A stretch of DNA of 64,000 bases, from assembly GCF_039655775.1 (NCBI RefSeq), contig NZ_JBBYXJ010000002.1, forward strand, positions 744,001 to 808,000. Reading direction: 5' to 3'. The notes under the pieces are model-generated. The model ran no database searches. It had not been told where the DNA came from and was given only the letters and a program-made list of their open reading frames with translations. The position numbers and the translations under genes were made by a program. Positions 1 through 9,084 of this stretch are shown in pieces. Within the stretch, counting starts at the first letter, position 1. Each line of letters starts with the position of its first letter. The DNA is from Iodidimonas sp. SYSU 1G8 (GTDB lineage: Bacteria; Pseudomonadota; Alphaproteobacteria; SMXS01).

Positions 1-578
1 GTCAGCCAGCCCAGCAGCGCCACGGCGCCATCGCGCTCCAGCAGGGCCAGCGAGAACAGGCAGATGGCCAGGGCCGGCAGCATGTTGCCCAGCGGGATCG
101 GCAGAAACAATATCGCGGCGAGAACGACGCAGGCGGCGCCGATGATCTGGTCCAGCGGCCGCGTGGCCAACAGCGTCAGCCGCGGCCGCATCAGCCGCTC
201 CGCCCGTTCCATCAGCGGCGCGATTCGTGCGATGATCGCCGCGAAATCGGTCAGCAGCAACGACCGGCTGCCGATGATCCGGGGGAGCCATGGTACCCGC
301 ATGCCGATGGTCAACTGCGCGGCGAGAAACAGCAGCGGCGTGCCGAGGATCAACGATGTTCCCGGCGGTGTCGGCAGCAGGTTCGGCATCGCGAAAATGA
401 ACATCAGCGCGCCATACGCCCGGTCGTCCATGCGCGCCATGATGTCGGCGATGGAGATTCGCTCGCGCGGATGATCGGCGGCGATCTGGGTCAGCAGCTC
501 CGACAATTTGGGCCCATGCCCATCGCCGCGCCGGGGCGCTGCGGGAACGGGAAGCGATGGGTCGGGAGGCATGTCCAT
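1..578 (-). CDS. ExoD family exopolysaccharide-synthesis membrane protein (3' end cut by window edge)
   Basis: This gene has no stop before the left edge, so only about 192 N-terminal codons are visible. Translation of the minus strand from the ATG at 578 gives a Pro-rich head, then LSELLTQIAADHPRERISI, ALMFIFAMPNLLPTPPGTS and later hydrophobic stretches (ILFLPIPLGNMLPALAICLF). The FAMPNLLPTPPG segment is characteristic of ExoD family inner-membrane proteins, linked in rhizobia to exopolysaccharide production; the exact biochemical role is unknown. An in-frame ATG at 572 is an alternative start. No strong ribosome binding site precedes either. The 120 bases to rsmB, which is divergent, show no further gene. 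Confidence 0.8.
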   Translation of the reverse strand, partial: MDMPPDPSLPVPAAPRRGDGHGPKLSELLTQIAADHPRERISIADIMARMDDRAYGALMFIFAMPNLLPTPPGTSLILGTPLLFLAAQLTIGMRVPWLPRIIGSRSLLLTDFAAIIARIAPLMERAERLMRPRLTLLATRPLDQIIGAACVVLAAILFLPIPLGNMLPALAICLFSLALLERDGAVALLGWL

Positions 579-698
579 GATCACGAATGTCAGCCTTATC
601 AGATCATTCGGTGACTGTCTCCGCCCGTCTCCGTGAAATGCTTGCGACACATCCAAACAGCGCTTGAATAGCGCCTTGCCGCCGACTACTGAAAGGCC

Positions 699-1991
699 AT
701 GGATGTCGCTCGCCAGACTGCTCTCGCCCTGCTCGAAACGGTGCTCGCCAAGCGCCTTCCCTTCGACGATTCATTCGCGCGTGCCGCGGAGCCGTTGAGC
801 CCGCAGGATCGCGGCTTCGTCCGTCAGCTGACCGCGACCACCCTGCGCAGGCTGGGCCAGATCGACGATCTCATCGACGGCTGCCTGCAGAAACCGCTCC
901 CGCCGGCCATGCCCGTGCCGCGCGACATTCTGCGCCTCGGCGTCGCCCAGCTGCTGTTTCTCAATACGCCGGCCCATGCCGCCATCGACACCTCGGTCAC
1001 CCTGGCGGACGAGCATGCGGACCGGCGCGTGGCGAATTTCAAAGGTGTCATCAACGCCGTGCTGCGCCGTCTGTCGCAGGAGGGCGTGCCGAAGCGGGCC
1101 CAGCAGGACGGCCCGCGCCTCAACACGCCGAAATGGCTCTGGGACAGCTGGTCCAAGGCCTATGGTGGCAAGACCGCGCGCCAGATCGCCGAGTTGCATC
1201 TGCGTGAGGCGCCTCTCGATATCACGTTCAAGCCAGGCCAGGACCTGAAGCCATGGGCGGCCAAACTGGGCGGGCAGGTGTTGCCGACCGGGACGGTGCG
1301 GATGCCCGCGGGCGGCCGGATCGAGGAATTGCCGGGCTACAGTGATGGCCTGTGGTGGATTCAGGATGCGGCGGCGGCCATGCCGGTGCGTCTGTTCGGC
1401 GATGTCGCCGGAAAGACCGCGGTGGATCTGTGCGCGGCGCCCGGTGGCAAGACGGCGCAGCTCGCCTCGGGCGGCGCGGCGGTGACCGCCATCGATCGTT
1501 CCGCGCCCCGCCTGCGCACCCTCAACGCCAATCTGCGCCGGCTGAAGTTGACGGCCGAGGTCGTGACCGCCGATGGCGCGGCCTGGACACCGCCCGCGCC
1601 GGTCGACATCGTGCTGCTCGATGCGCCCTGTTCCGCCACCGGCACCATCCGGCGCCACCCCGACGTGCTCTGGCTGAAGACCGAGCGGGACGTCGCCACC
1701 GTGCGCCCCGTCCAGGCCCAGCTGCTGAAGAACGCCGCGTCCATGCTGAAGCCCGGCGGCATGCTGGTCTATTGCGTCTGCTCGCTGCAGCCCGAGGAAG
1801 GCCCCCAGCAGATCGCGGGCTTCCTGAAAGCCAATCCGGACTTCCGCCGCGCCCCCGTGACCGCCGCCGAAGTTGGCGGCCTCGCCGACCTGATCACCGG
1901 CGACGGCGACCTGCGGACTCTGCCGTTCCATCTCGCCGAACAGGGCGGCATGGACGGCTTTTACGCGGCACGCCTGGTCAAGCAGGGCTAA
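699..1991 (+). CDS. rsmB: 16S rRNA (cytosine-967-C5)-methyltransferase RsmB
   Basis: The 430-residue protein matches the RsmB/Fmu layout: an N-terminal NusB-like RNA-binding helical domain (about residues 1-135), then a Rossmann methyltransferase domain. The SAM-binding motif LCAAPGGKTAQLA, the motif IV DAPCSATGTIRRHPD with its release cysteine, and the motif VI VYCVCSLQPEEG with the catalytic cysteine are all present. It methylates C967 of 16S rRNA in the cytoplasm. The start at the ATG at 699 gives the normal family N-terminus. Its TAA stop overlaps the stop codon of the convergent ATPase gene by a few bases. Confidence 0.93.
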   Translation: MDVARQTALALLETVLAKRLPFDDSFARAAEPLSPQDRGFVRQLTATTLRRLGQIDDLIDGCLQKPLPPAMPVPRDILRLGVAQLLFLNTPAHAAIDTSVTLADEHADRRVANFKGVINAVLRRLSQEGVPKRAQQDGPRLNTPKWLWDSWSKAYGGKTARQIAELHLREAPLDITFKPGQDLKPWAAKLGGQVLPTGTVRMPAGGRIEELPGYSDGLWWIQDAAAAMPVRLFGDVAGKTAVDLCAAPGGKTAQLASGGAAVTAIDRSAPRLRTLNANLRRLKLTAEVVTADGAAWTPPAPVDIVLLDAPCSATGTIRRHPDVLWLKTERDVATVRPVQAQLLKNAASMLKPGGMLVYCVCSLQPEEGPQQIAGFLKANPDFRRAPVTAAEVGGLADLITGDGDLRTLPFHLAEQGGMDGFYAARLVKQG

Positions 1992-2695
1992 GGCCGGGCA
2001 GTAACGGTCCCGCTCATTCCATCCGTCGCGATACGGCCGTCCACGATGTGGATCTGGCGGTCGCCGGCGCGCGCGAATTCGGGGTCGTGCGTCACCGCGA
2101 GGACCGTCTTGTTCCGCTCGTGTACCAGTTCGGACAGGATGTCGCGCACATTGGCGCTGGACACGGAGTCCAGATTTCCGGTCGGTTCATCGGCCAGGAT
2201 GATCAGCGGGTCATTGGCCAGCGCGCGGGCGATGGCGACGCGCTGGCGCTGGCCACCGGACAGCTGGTCAGGCCGCTTGCGCAGGTGATCCTCGAGCCCC
2301 AGGTCGATCAGCAGTTCCTCGGCGCGCGCGCGCCGTTGCTTGTCGTTCAGCCGGCCCAGCTTGGCCATGGGCAGCATGACGTTGTCCATCACGGAGAATT
2401 CGGCCAGCAGGAAATGGAACTGGAAGACGAAGCCCAGTTTTTCCAGCCTGATATGGGCGATCTCGTCCTCACGCAGGTTGCTGACCTCCTGCCCGTCAAG
2501 CCGAATGGTCCCGGAGGTGGGCATGTCGAGCAGGCCCAGGAGATACAGCAGCGAGGACTTGCCCGAGCCGGAAGGCCCCATGATGCTGACGAACTCGCCC
2601 CGGTTGATGCTTACATGGGCGCCGCGCACGAGCGTCACGGGAACCGGTCCGGGCAGGATGCGGGTCACGTTCTCGGCGTGCAGCACCTCGGTCAT
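1988..2695 (-). CDS. LolD/MacB-type ABC transporter ATP-binding protein
   Basis: This 235-residue ATPase has Walker A GPSGSGKSSLLYLLG, signature LSGGQRQRVAIARAL and Walker B LIILADEPTGNLD, the set typical of the LolD/MacB/FtsE branch. The true start is the ATG at 2695, which overlaps the permease stop by one base (TGATG), implying translational coupling; the open frame upstream is only a shadow of the permease gene. With the permease and periplasmic adaptor upstream it forms a tripartite mechanotransmission-type exporter. The substrate cannot be read from sequence. LolD of the lipoprotein-sorting system is an alternative, but the adaptor protein favours a MacAB-like role. Confidence 0.9.
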   Translation of the reverse strand: MTEVLHAENVTRILPGPVPVTLVRGAHVSINRGEFVSIMGPSGSGKSSLLYLLGLLDMPTSGTIRLDGQEVSNLREDEIAHIRLEKLGFVFQFHFLLAEFSVMDNVMLPMAKLGRLNDKQRRARAEELLIDLGLEDHLRKRPDQLSGGQRQRVAIARALANDPLIILADEPTGNLDSVSSANVRDILSELVHERNKTVLAVTHDPEFARAGDRQIHIVDGRIATDGMSGTVTARP

Positions 2696-3939
2696 CAGGC
2701 CTGTCCCCGCAGAATGTCGACCGGATGAACCTGACCGGCCTTGCGCGCCGGAAAATACGCCGCGCCCATGGCCGACAGCGTGGCGAAGGCGCAGGCGAGC
2801 AGCGCCTGGTCGATGCCCCAGTAGATCGGCAGGTTGATGGCGCCCGTGATGCCGGGCGGCTCGAACTGCAGCGACCCCAGCAGGGCCATCAGCGCCAATC
2901 CAAGGCCGATGCCGCCGACGCTGCCCATGGCGCCGATGATGGTGCCTTCCCAAAGGAAGATGCGGCGGATGTCGCGTGCCGAGAAGCCCATGGATTTCAG
3001 GATGGCGATGTCGCGGCGCTTTTCCATCACCACCGTCGAGATGATGTTGTAGATGCCGAACGACGCGACGACCAGGATGGCACTGACCACGCTGTACATG
3101 ATGATGTTGCGCACCAGCAGGACCGACATGAGGCTTTCCGAGGCCTCCTGCCAGGATTGCGCGCGGTAGCCGATCTGCTTTTCGATCCGCGCGGCGATCT
3201 CGCGCGAGGCGTACGCGTCGTCCAGCTGCATCACCAGCAGGTTGGCGCGGTCGGGCCGGCCCAGCAGGACTTGCGCGCGCTTCAGCAGAACATAGGCCTG
3301 GCCCTCATCGACGCTGGTCACGCCGGTGTCGAACAGGCCGACGATCTTCATGGTGCGCACCAGACCGACAGGCGACGACACGGTCAGGGTGTCGCCCATG
3401 TCCAGGTTCATCTTCTTCGCCAGCGAGCGGCCGATGATGATGCCGTTGGGATTACCCGACAGCACGTCCAGCGAGCCGGCGACGATCTTGTCCTCGATGT
3501 CGCTGACGCCCTTCATCAGGTCCGGCACCACGCCGTTCATGAGAACGCCTTCTTCCTTGCCGGCGAAGGTGAGAATGATCTGCCCGGATAGGACCGGGGC
3601 GACCCGCACGCCGGGCAGACGCGCGATATAGGCCATCTTCTGCTTGTAGCCGCGAATACCGCGCACTTCGGTGCGCGGCTTGACGTTGGTGATGGCCACC
3701 GCGGCATCCGGATATCGGATCGCGGCCGGCTGAGGAGGCGGATCGCGGAATTCGTCGCTGACGGTGATGTGCGGGGCGGAATCGACCAACCGCTCGATGA
3801 AGTCCCGTTCGGATCCGCGCATCAGCGAACTGACCGCCATGAAGAAGGCCACGCCCAGCATGACACCGAGCAGCGACATCAGCGTCTGGCGTCGCCGGCT
3901 CGATAGATGGGTGATGGCGATCTTGAGGTTAAGGGCCAC
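2695..3939 (-). CDS. FtsX/MacB-like ABC transporter permease
   Basis: The 414-residue protein has the MacB/LolC topology: an N-terminal membrane helix (MSLLGVMLGVAFFMAVSSL), a large periplasmic MacB_PCD-like domain of about 240 residues, and three C-terminal helices starting near YSVVSAILVVASFGIYNII, followed by MEKRRDIAILKSMGFSARDI, the FtsX-type coupling segment. The C-terminus FPARKAGQVHPVDILRGQA is also typical. Its start overlaps the 3' end of the adaptor gene by 11 bases, and its stop overlaps the ATPase start, so the three genes are one operon. It would form the inner-membrane channel component; the exported molecule is unknown. Confidence 0.9.
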   Translation of the reverse strand: MALNLKIAITHLSSRRRQTLMSLLGVMLGVAFFMAVSSLMRGSERDFIERLVDSAPHITVSDEFRDPPPQPAAIRYPDAAVAITNVKPRTEVRGIRGYKQKMAYIARLPGVRVAPVLSGQIILTFAGKEEGVLMNGVVPDLMKGVSDIEDKIVAGSLDVLSGNPNGIIIGRSLAKKMNLDMGDTLTVSSPVGLVRTMKIVGLFDTGVTSVDEGQAYVLLKRAQVLLGRPDRANLLVMQLDDAYASREIAARIEKQIGYRAQSWQEASESLMSVLLVRNIIMYSVVSAILVVASFGIYNIISTVVMEKRRDIAILKSMGFSARDIRRIFLWEGTIIGAMGSVGGIGLGLALMALLGSLQFEPPGITGAINLPIYWGIDQALLACAFATLSAMGAAYFPARKAGQVHPVDILRGQA

Positions 3940-4954
3940 TCTTTTTCGTCCCGGGCACCGTGATGGTCACGCGGCGCCCCTCACGCAACGTGTCGGCCGG
4001 ATTGACGACGACCTTGTCCTTGCGGGTCAGACCTTTCGTGACCTCGACCCAGTCCGCGCCGGACGCGCCCGTCGTGACGGGAATTTGCGCGAGCTTATCG
4101 CCCCGGACGACCCAGGCCTTGCCATCATTCACCGAGCCGGCGGGCAGCAGCAGGGCATTCTGCCGGGTCGCGGTGACGATATTCGTATCGGCGGTCATGC
4201 CGATCAGCAGGGGCGTGTCTTCGGGCAGGCCGATGCGGACGCGAAAGCTGCGTGCGACCGGGTCGCCCTTGGGCGTGATCTCGCTGACCTTGCCGTCGAG
4301 CACCTTGCCGGGAAACGCCTCAGAACGGATCAGGGCCTGCTGGCCCGGCTTGACGCGGGGGATGTCTTCCTCGTCCACTTCGACCGACACGCGCAGCGGC
4401 GCGCAACAGGACATCCAGAACAGCGCCTCGCCGGCGGGAAATACCTGGCCCACCTCGCCATCGCGCCGGATGATGGTGCCGGTTTCCGGCGCGGTCAACG
4501 CCATCTCGCTCATCTGCTTGCGCACCCGCGCCAGCGAGGCCTTGGCGGTTTCCAGGTCATTGCGCGCCGAATCCCGCGCCACGCCCGTGCCGACGCCGCG
4601 CCCGAACAGCTCGGCGGCGCGGTCGTACTGGCTCTGGCTGAAGCGCACCCGCGCCTCCCATTCCCGCACGGACTGGGCCATTTCCTCGTTGTCGAACACG
4701 GCCAGTTTCTGCCCCTTCGTGACCGAGGCGCTTTCGTCCACCAGCATCTGCACCAGCCGCCCGCTGAGCTTGGGGGCGATGGGCATCATCACGGTCGGCT
4801 CCACCGTCCCGGAGGCATAGACCGCCTCCACGGCCGGACCGATCCGGGGCGAGGCGACTTCGACCGCCACTGGCCCGGTCCGCCACCACAGCACGCCGCC
4901 GGCCACCGCGATCAGGGCGGCGGCAACAAGAGATCGAACAATCCATTTCCGCAT
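3929..4954 (-). CDS. HlyD/RND-type periplasmic adaptor (membrane fusion protein)
   Basis: The 341-residue protein starts with a short basic end and one membrane anchor (VRSLVAAALIAVAGGVLWW), then shows the adaptor fold: a first barrel/lipoyl half (VEVASPRIGPAVEAVYASGTVEP), a coiled-coil hairpin around residues 85-150, and a second lipoyl/beta-barrel half (TAPETGTIIRRDGEVGQVFPAG). It bridges the inner-membrane permease to the outer membrane. It is the first gene of the adaptor-permease-ATPase operon. A Cys-Cys pair (WMSCCAPLRV) lies in the beta-barrel region, which is unusual for this family. No outer-membrane TolC homologue lies in the window. Confidence 0.88.
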   Translation of the reverse strand: MRKWIVRSLVAAALIAVAGGVLWWRTGPVAVEVASPRIGPAVEAVYASGTVEPTVMMPIAPKLSGRLVQMLVDESASVTKGQKLAVFDNEEMAQSVREWEARVRFSQSQYDRAAELFGRGVGTGVARDSARNDLETAKASLARVRKQMSEMALTAPETGTIIRRDGEVGQVFPAGEALFWMSCCAPLRVSVEVDEEDIPRVKPGQQALIRSEAFPGKVLDGKVSEITPKGDPVARSFRVRIGLPEDTPLLIGMTADTNIVTATRQNALLLPAGSVNDGKAWVVRGDKLAQIPVTTGASGADWVEVTKGLTRKDKVVVNPADTLREGRRVTITVPGTKKSGP

Positions 4955-5119
4955 CGAGGGTCACCGGCAGGCAAGCTTGGAGGGCGCGAGGCACCAGGCA
5001 TAGCAGACAAATAGTTACCTGTCGGTACCATCGCCAACGCCATGACCTAAAACAATGAGGCGCATGAAAAAACATGCGTCATGCTTGCGGGCGCAATGCC
5101 AAGTTGGTAAGCACGGTCT

Positions 5120-5788
5120 ATGCAGCAACAGGTCCGTATCTCACCGTCCATCCTATCCGCTGATTTCGCGAAGTTGGGCGAAGAAGTTCGCGCAATCACC
5201 GAAGCGGGCGCGGACTACATCCATATCGACGTGATGGACGGGCATTTCGTGCCCAATCTCACCATCGGCCCGTCGGTCATCAAGGCGCTCCGGCCGCACA
5301 GCGACAAGCCGTTCGACGTGCATCTGATGATCTCGCCAGTGGATCCGTTCATTCAGGCCTTCGCCGACGCGGGCGCCGACATCATCACCGTGCATCCCGA
5401 AGCCGGCCCGCACCTGCACCGCACCATCCAGAGCATCAAGGCGACCGGGGCGAAAGCGGGAGTCTCGCTCAATCCGGCGACGCCGGTCGAAGCGGTGGAC
5501 TTCGTGCTGGACGATATCGACCTGATTTTGGTGATGAGCGTCAATCCGGGCTTCGGTGGCCAATCTTTCATCGACAGTCAGCTTGCCAAGATCGAAAGGC
5601 TGCGTACGATGATCGACCGTAGCGGCCGCCAGATCGATCTCGAAGTCGATGGCGGTGTCGGCGCGGATAATGCCGCCCGCGTGATTGCGGCCGGCGCCGA
5701 CGTGCTGGTCGCGGGGACCGCGGCGTTCAAGGGAGGACCGGCGCAGTATGCCGGGAATATTCGCCAGTTACGCGGCCTGACGGCCTGA
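5120..5788 (+). CDS. rpe: Ribulose-phosphate 3-epimerase
   Basis: The 222-residue TIM-barrel protein carries the family hallmarks: [17 protein letters not shown] at the N-terminus, the metal-binding [34 protein letters not shown] with the active-site loop, and [12 protein letters not shown]. It interconverts D-ribulose 5-phosphate and D-xylulose 5-phosphate in the pentose phosphate and Calvin-type pathways. Length and motifs are normal. Only 14 bases separate it from the heparinase-fold gene, so the two are probably cotranscribed. The ribosome binding site before the ATG is weak. Confidence 0.96.
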   Translation: MQQQVRISPSILSADFAKLGEEVRAITEAGADYIHIDVMDGHFVPNLTIGPSVIKALRPHSDKPFDVHLMISPVDPFIQAFADAGADIITVHPEAGPHLHRTIQSIKATGAKAGVSLNPATPVEAVDFVLDDIDLILVMSVNPGFGGQSFIDSQLAKIERLRTMIDRSGRQIDLEVDGGVGADNAARVIAAGADVLVAGTAAFKGGPAQYAGNIRQLRGLTA

Positions 5789-5802
5789 AACTTCGGAGCG
5801 CC

Positions 5803-7473
5803 ATGCCCAGGAAGGCGAAAAGCAAGTTCATCGACCCGACGCGCGCCGTATCGCGCAGTCTGCGTCAGCGGCTTCGCAACTCCTATTATGATACGTTCCT
5901 GTACCGCCGCGTGCTCAAGGGCGCGCATCCGGTACAGATCAAGTTCAATCCCAAGAACCATTGGGGCGGCGATGTCGCCGTGGCCGATGCGCTGTTCCGT
6001 GGACAATATACCTTCGCGGGTCACACGGTCAGCGCGCCCAATGAAAACCCCTGGCGCCTGCAGGCGCCGAGCCAGGCCTGGCTCGACGAGCTGCATGGCT
6101 TTTCGTGGCTGCGGCATTTCCGCGCCCAGGGCGGCGATGCGGCCAAGCGGCATGTGGAAGTACTGATCAAGAAGTGGCTGCAGGATTTCCACGACTGGGA
6201 TCCGGTCGCCTGGCAGCCGGAAGTGATCGCCCACCGACTGATCGCCTGGATGAGCAACGCCAGCATGGCGGTCAGCACGCAGGATCTGGTGCATCACAGC
6301 GCGGTGATGAACAGCATGGCCCGCCAGGCGCGCCATCTGGCCCGCACCGCGCCGACGGCCCGTGACGGTCTGCCCCGTTTGCTGGCGCTGATCGGTCTGA
6401 TCTATAGCGGTTTCTGCCTGCCGGAAGGTGCGCGGCGCCTGTCCAAGGGCCTGCAGCTTCTCGAGCGCGAGCTGGACCGACTGGTCCTCGCCGATGGCTG
6501 CATCGTCACCCGCAATCCCAGCGATCAGTACGAGGCGCTCAAGGCCCTGGTGGCGCTCAAGGCCGATTTGAAGGCCGCCAGCCAGGACATGCCCAACTAT
6601 ATCCAGCGCGCCATCGACCGCATGGCGCCGATGCTGCGGTTCTTCCGTCTTGGCGACAGCAAGCTCGCCCTGTTCAACGGCAGTTTCGAGGAAAGCGTCG
6701 AGGAACTGGATCAGGTTCTCGATGCCGCCAAAGCCCAGGGCAAGCCGCTGGGCGGCGCCATCTATTCGGGATTCCAGCGCGTGCAGGCGGGCCAGACCAT
6801 CGTGCTGATGGATGCGGGATCGCCGCCGCCGGGCGACCTCAGCATCAGCGCCCATGCCAGCGCCAACAGTTTCGAAATGTCGGTCGGCGCGGAACGGCTG
6901 ATCGTCAATTGCGGCTCCAGCGATGAAATCCTGTATGACGGCCTGCACAAGGTCAGCCGAACCACGGCCGCCCATTCGACGCTGATCATCGACAACAAGA
7001 ACTCGTTCCCGATCCTGGACAACCAGCGGATCGGCAAGCGGCCCAAGAAGGTTCTCGCCGTCCGGGACGAGATGGACGATACGGTCGGTCTCGACATCAC
7101 CCACTATGGCTACGTCACCGCCTTCGGCTACGAGCACGAGCGAATCCTGAAGGTCGCGCGCAGCGGCAAGGTCATCGAGGGTATCGATGCGCTCAAGTCG
7201 GTGAACCGCAAGAAGCGGCCCAAATCGCCCATCGACATCCGCTTCCACCTGCATCCCGGCGTCGAGGCGCGGCGCACGGTTGATGGCGGCGCCGTCGAAC
7301 TGACCCTGCCCAGTGGCGCGCTGTGGCGGTTCGAATCGACCCACGGCGTCAATGTCGAAGAGAGCCTCTATCTGGGGGAGCGCGGCCATGTGGAGCGCAC
7401 CCGGCAACTGGTCGTCAGCGGCACCAGCGGCGCGCCGCGCCTGCAGATAAACTGGCGACTGCTGAAGATCTGA
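5803..7473 (+). CDS. Heparinase II/III family protein
   Basis: The 556-residue protein has an N-terminal alpha/alpha toroid (about residues 30-310, with [20 protein letters not shown] and the [18 protein letters not shown] segment) and a C-terminal beta-sandwich typical of the heparinase II/III-like lyase family ([30 protein letters not shown]). There is no signal peptide, so it is likely cytoplasmic, unlike true heparin lyases. A gene of this family commonly lies between rpe and purH in alphaproteobacteria; its substrate there is not established to my knowledge. It follows rpe by 14 bases and precedes purH by 29. Confidence 0.85.
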   Translation: MPRKAKSKFIDPTRAVSRSLRQRLRNSYYDTFLYRRVLKGAHPVQIKFNPKNHWGGDVAVADALFRGQYTFAGHTVSAPNENPWRLQAPSQAWLDELHGFSWLRHFRAQGGDAAKRHVEVLIKKWLQDFHDWDPVAWQPEVIAHRLIAWMSNASMAVSTQDLVHHSAVMNSMARQARHLARTAPTARDGLPRLLALIGLIYSGFCLPEGARRLSKGLQLLERELDRLVLADGCIVTRNPSDQYEALKALVALKADLKAASQDMPNYIQRAIDRMAPMLRFFRLGDSKLALFNGSFEESVEELDQVLDAAKAQGKPLGGAIYSGFQRVQAGQTIVLMDAGSPPPGDLSISAHASANSFEMSVGAERLIVNCGSSDEILYDGLHKVSRTTAAHSTLIIDNKNSFPILDNQRIGKRPKKVLAVRDEMDDTVGLDITHYGYVTAFGYEHERILKVARSGKVIEGIDALKSVNRKKRPKSPIDIRFHLHPGVEARRTVDGGAVELTLPSGALWRFESTHGVNVEESLYLGERGHVERTRQLVVSGTSGAPRLQINWRLLKI

Positions 7474-7502
7474 CACCCGCAAGAACAAGAAGAAAGACGA
7501 CC

Positions 7503-9083
7503 ATGACCGATCAACCCATTCGCAGGGCGCTGCTCTCCGTTTCCGATAAGGCTGGCCTGATCGAGCTGGCCCGTTTCCTCGCCGATCGCGGTGTCGAGCT
7601 CCTGTCGACCGGCGGCTCGGCCAAGCTGATTGCCGACGAGGGCATCCCTGTCCGCGAGGTCGCGGACTATACGGGCTTCCCCGAAATGATGGACGGAAGG
7701 GTCAAGACGCTGCACCCCAAGGTGCATGGCGGCCTGCTCGGGCTGCGCGACAAGCACGCGGATGCCATGGCGCAGCACGAGATCGGCGCCATCGATCTGC
7801 TGGTGGTCAACCTCTACCCGTTCGAGGCCACCGTGGCGCGCGGCGCGGATTTCGAGACCTGCATCGAAAACATCGACATTGGCGGCCCTGCCATGATCCG
7901 CTCGGCCGCCAAGAACCATCACTTCGTCACCGTGGTGGTGTCGCCCGACGATTACCGCGCGGTGATGGATGACATGGCCGCGAACAATGGCGCCACCACC
8001 CTGGCCACGCGCCGTCGGCTCGCCGCCGTGGCCTATGGCCGTACCGCATCCTATGATTCCGCCATTTCCGGCTGGTTCGCGGGCCAGCTCGGCGACACCT
8101 TCCCCGAGCGTTTGACCATCGCAGGCACTCGGCGCCAGACCCTGCGCTATGGCGAGAACCCCCACCAGCAGGCGGCCTTCTATGTCTCGGGCGACGAGCG
8201 TCCGGGCGTCGCCACCGCGCGACAACTGCAGGGCAAGGAACTCAGCTACAACAACCTCAACGACACCGACGCCGCCTACGAGGCGGTCGCTGAATTCGAT
8301 CCCGCCGAGACGCCGGCCGTGGTCATCGTCAAGCATGCCAATCCCTGCGGCGTCGCCATCGCGCCGTCCATGGCCGAGGCCTATCGTCGGGCGCTGGCCT
8401 GCGATCCGGTCAGTGCGTTCGGCGGCATCATCGCGCTGAATCGCACCCTCGACGGCGAAACCGCCGCGGAGATCGCCAAGATCTTCACCGAGGTGATCAT
8501 CGCCCCGGACGCCACCGACGAGGCCCGCGAGATCATCGCGGGCAAGAAGAATCTGCGCCTTTTATTGGCAGGTGGCCTGCCCGATCCGGCGGCGCCCGGC
8601 ATGACGGTGAAATCCGTCGCGGGCGGTTATCTGCTGCAGAACCGGGACAATGGCCGCGTGTTCCGCGAGGGCTTGAAGGTCGTGACCAAGCGGGCGCCGA
8701 CCGAGCGGGAGCTGACCGACCTGTTGTTCGCCTTCCGTGTTTGCAAGCACGTCAAGTCGAACACCATCGTCTATGTGAAGGACGGCGCCACGGTTGGCGT
8801 CGGCGCCGGACAGATGAGCCGCGTGGATTCAGCCCGCATCGCCGCCCGCAAGGCGATCGACGCCGCCGAGGCCAACGGATACCCCGAGCCACTGACCAAG
8901 GGCTCGGTCGTCGCCTCCGACGCGTTCTTCCCCTTCGCCGACGGCCTGCTGGCCGCCGCCGACGCGGGCGCGACGGCGGTGATCCAGCCCGGTGGATCCA
9001 TGCGTGACCAGGAAGTGATCGACGCCGCCGACGCCGCCGGTCTGGCCATGGTGTTCACCGGCATGCGCCACTTCAGGCACTGA
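7503..9083 (+). CDS. purH: Bifunctional AICAR formyltransferase / IMP cyclohydrolase
   Basis: The 526-residue protein performs the last two steps of de novo IMP synthesis. The N-terminal cyclohydrolase domain ([42 protein letters not shown]) and C-terminal transformylase domain ([65 protein letters not shown]) are complete. The ATG at 7503 gives the standard N-terminus; a longer open frame upstream is a shadow of the preceding gene. The gene converges on the glutamate dehydrogenase gene with a single base between the stop codons and no terminator hairpin. Confidence 0.97.
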   Translation: MTDQPIRRALLSVSDKAGLIELARFLADRGVELLSTGGSAKLIADEGIPVREVADYTGFPEMMDGRVKTLHPKVHGGLLGLRDKHADAMAQHEIGAIDLLVVNLYPFEATVARGADFETCIENIDIGGPAMIRSAAKNHHFVTVVVSPDDYRAVMDDMAANNGATTLATRRRLAAVAYGRTASYDSAISGWFAGQLGDTFPERLTIAGTRRQTLRYGENPHQQAAFYVSGDERPGVATARQLQGKELSYNNLNDTDAAYEAVAEFDPAETPAVVIVKHANPCGVAIAPSMAEAYRRALACDPVSAFGGIIALNRTLDGETAAEIAKIFTEVIIAPDATDEAREIIAGKKNLRLLLAGGLPDPAAPGMTVKSVAGGYLLQNRDNGRVFREGLKVVTKRAPTERELTDLLFAFRVCKHVKSNTIVYVKDGATVGVGAGQMSRVDSARIAARKAIDAAEANGYPEPLTKGSVVASDAFFPFADGLLAAADAGATAVIQPGGSMRDQEVIDAADAAGLAMVFTGMRHFRH

Positions 9084-9084
9084 T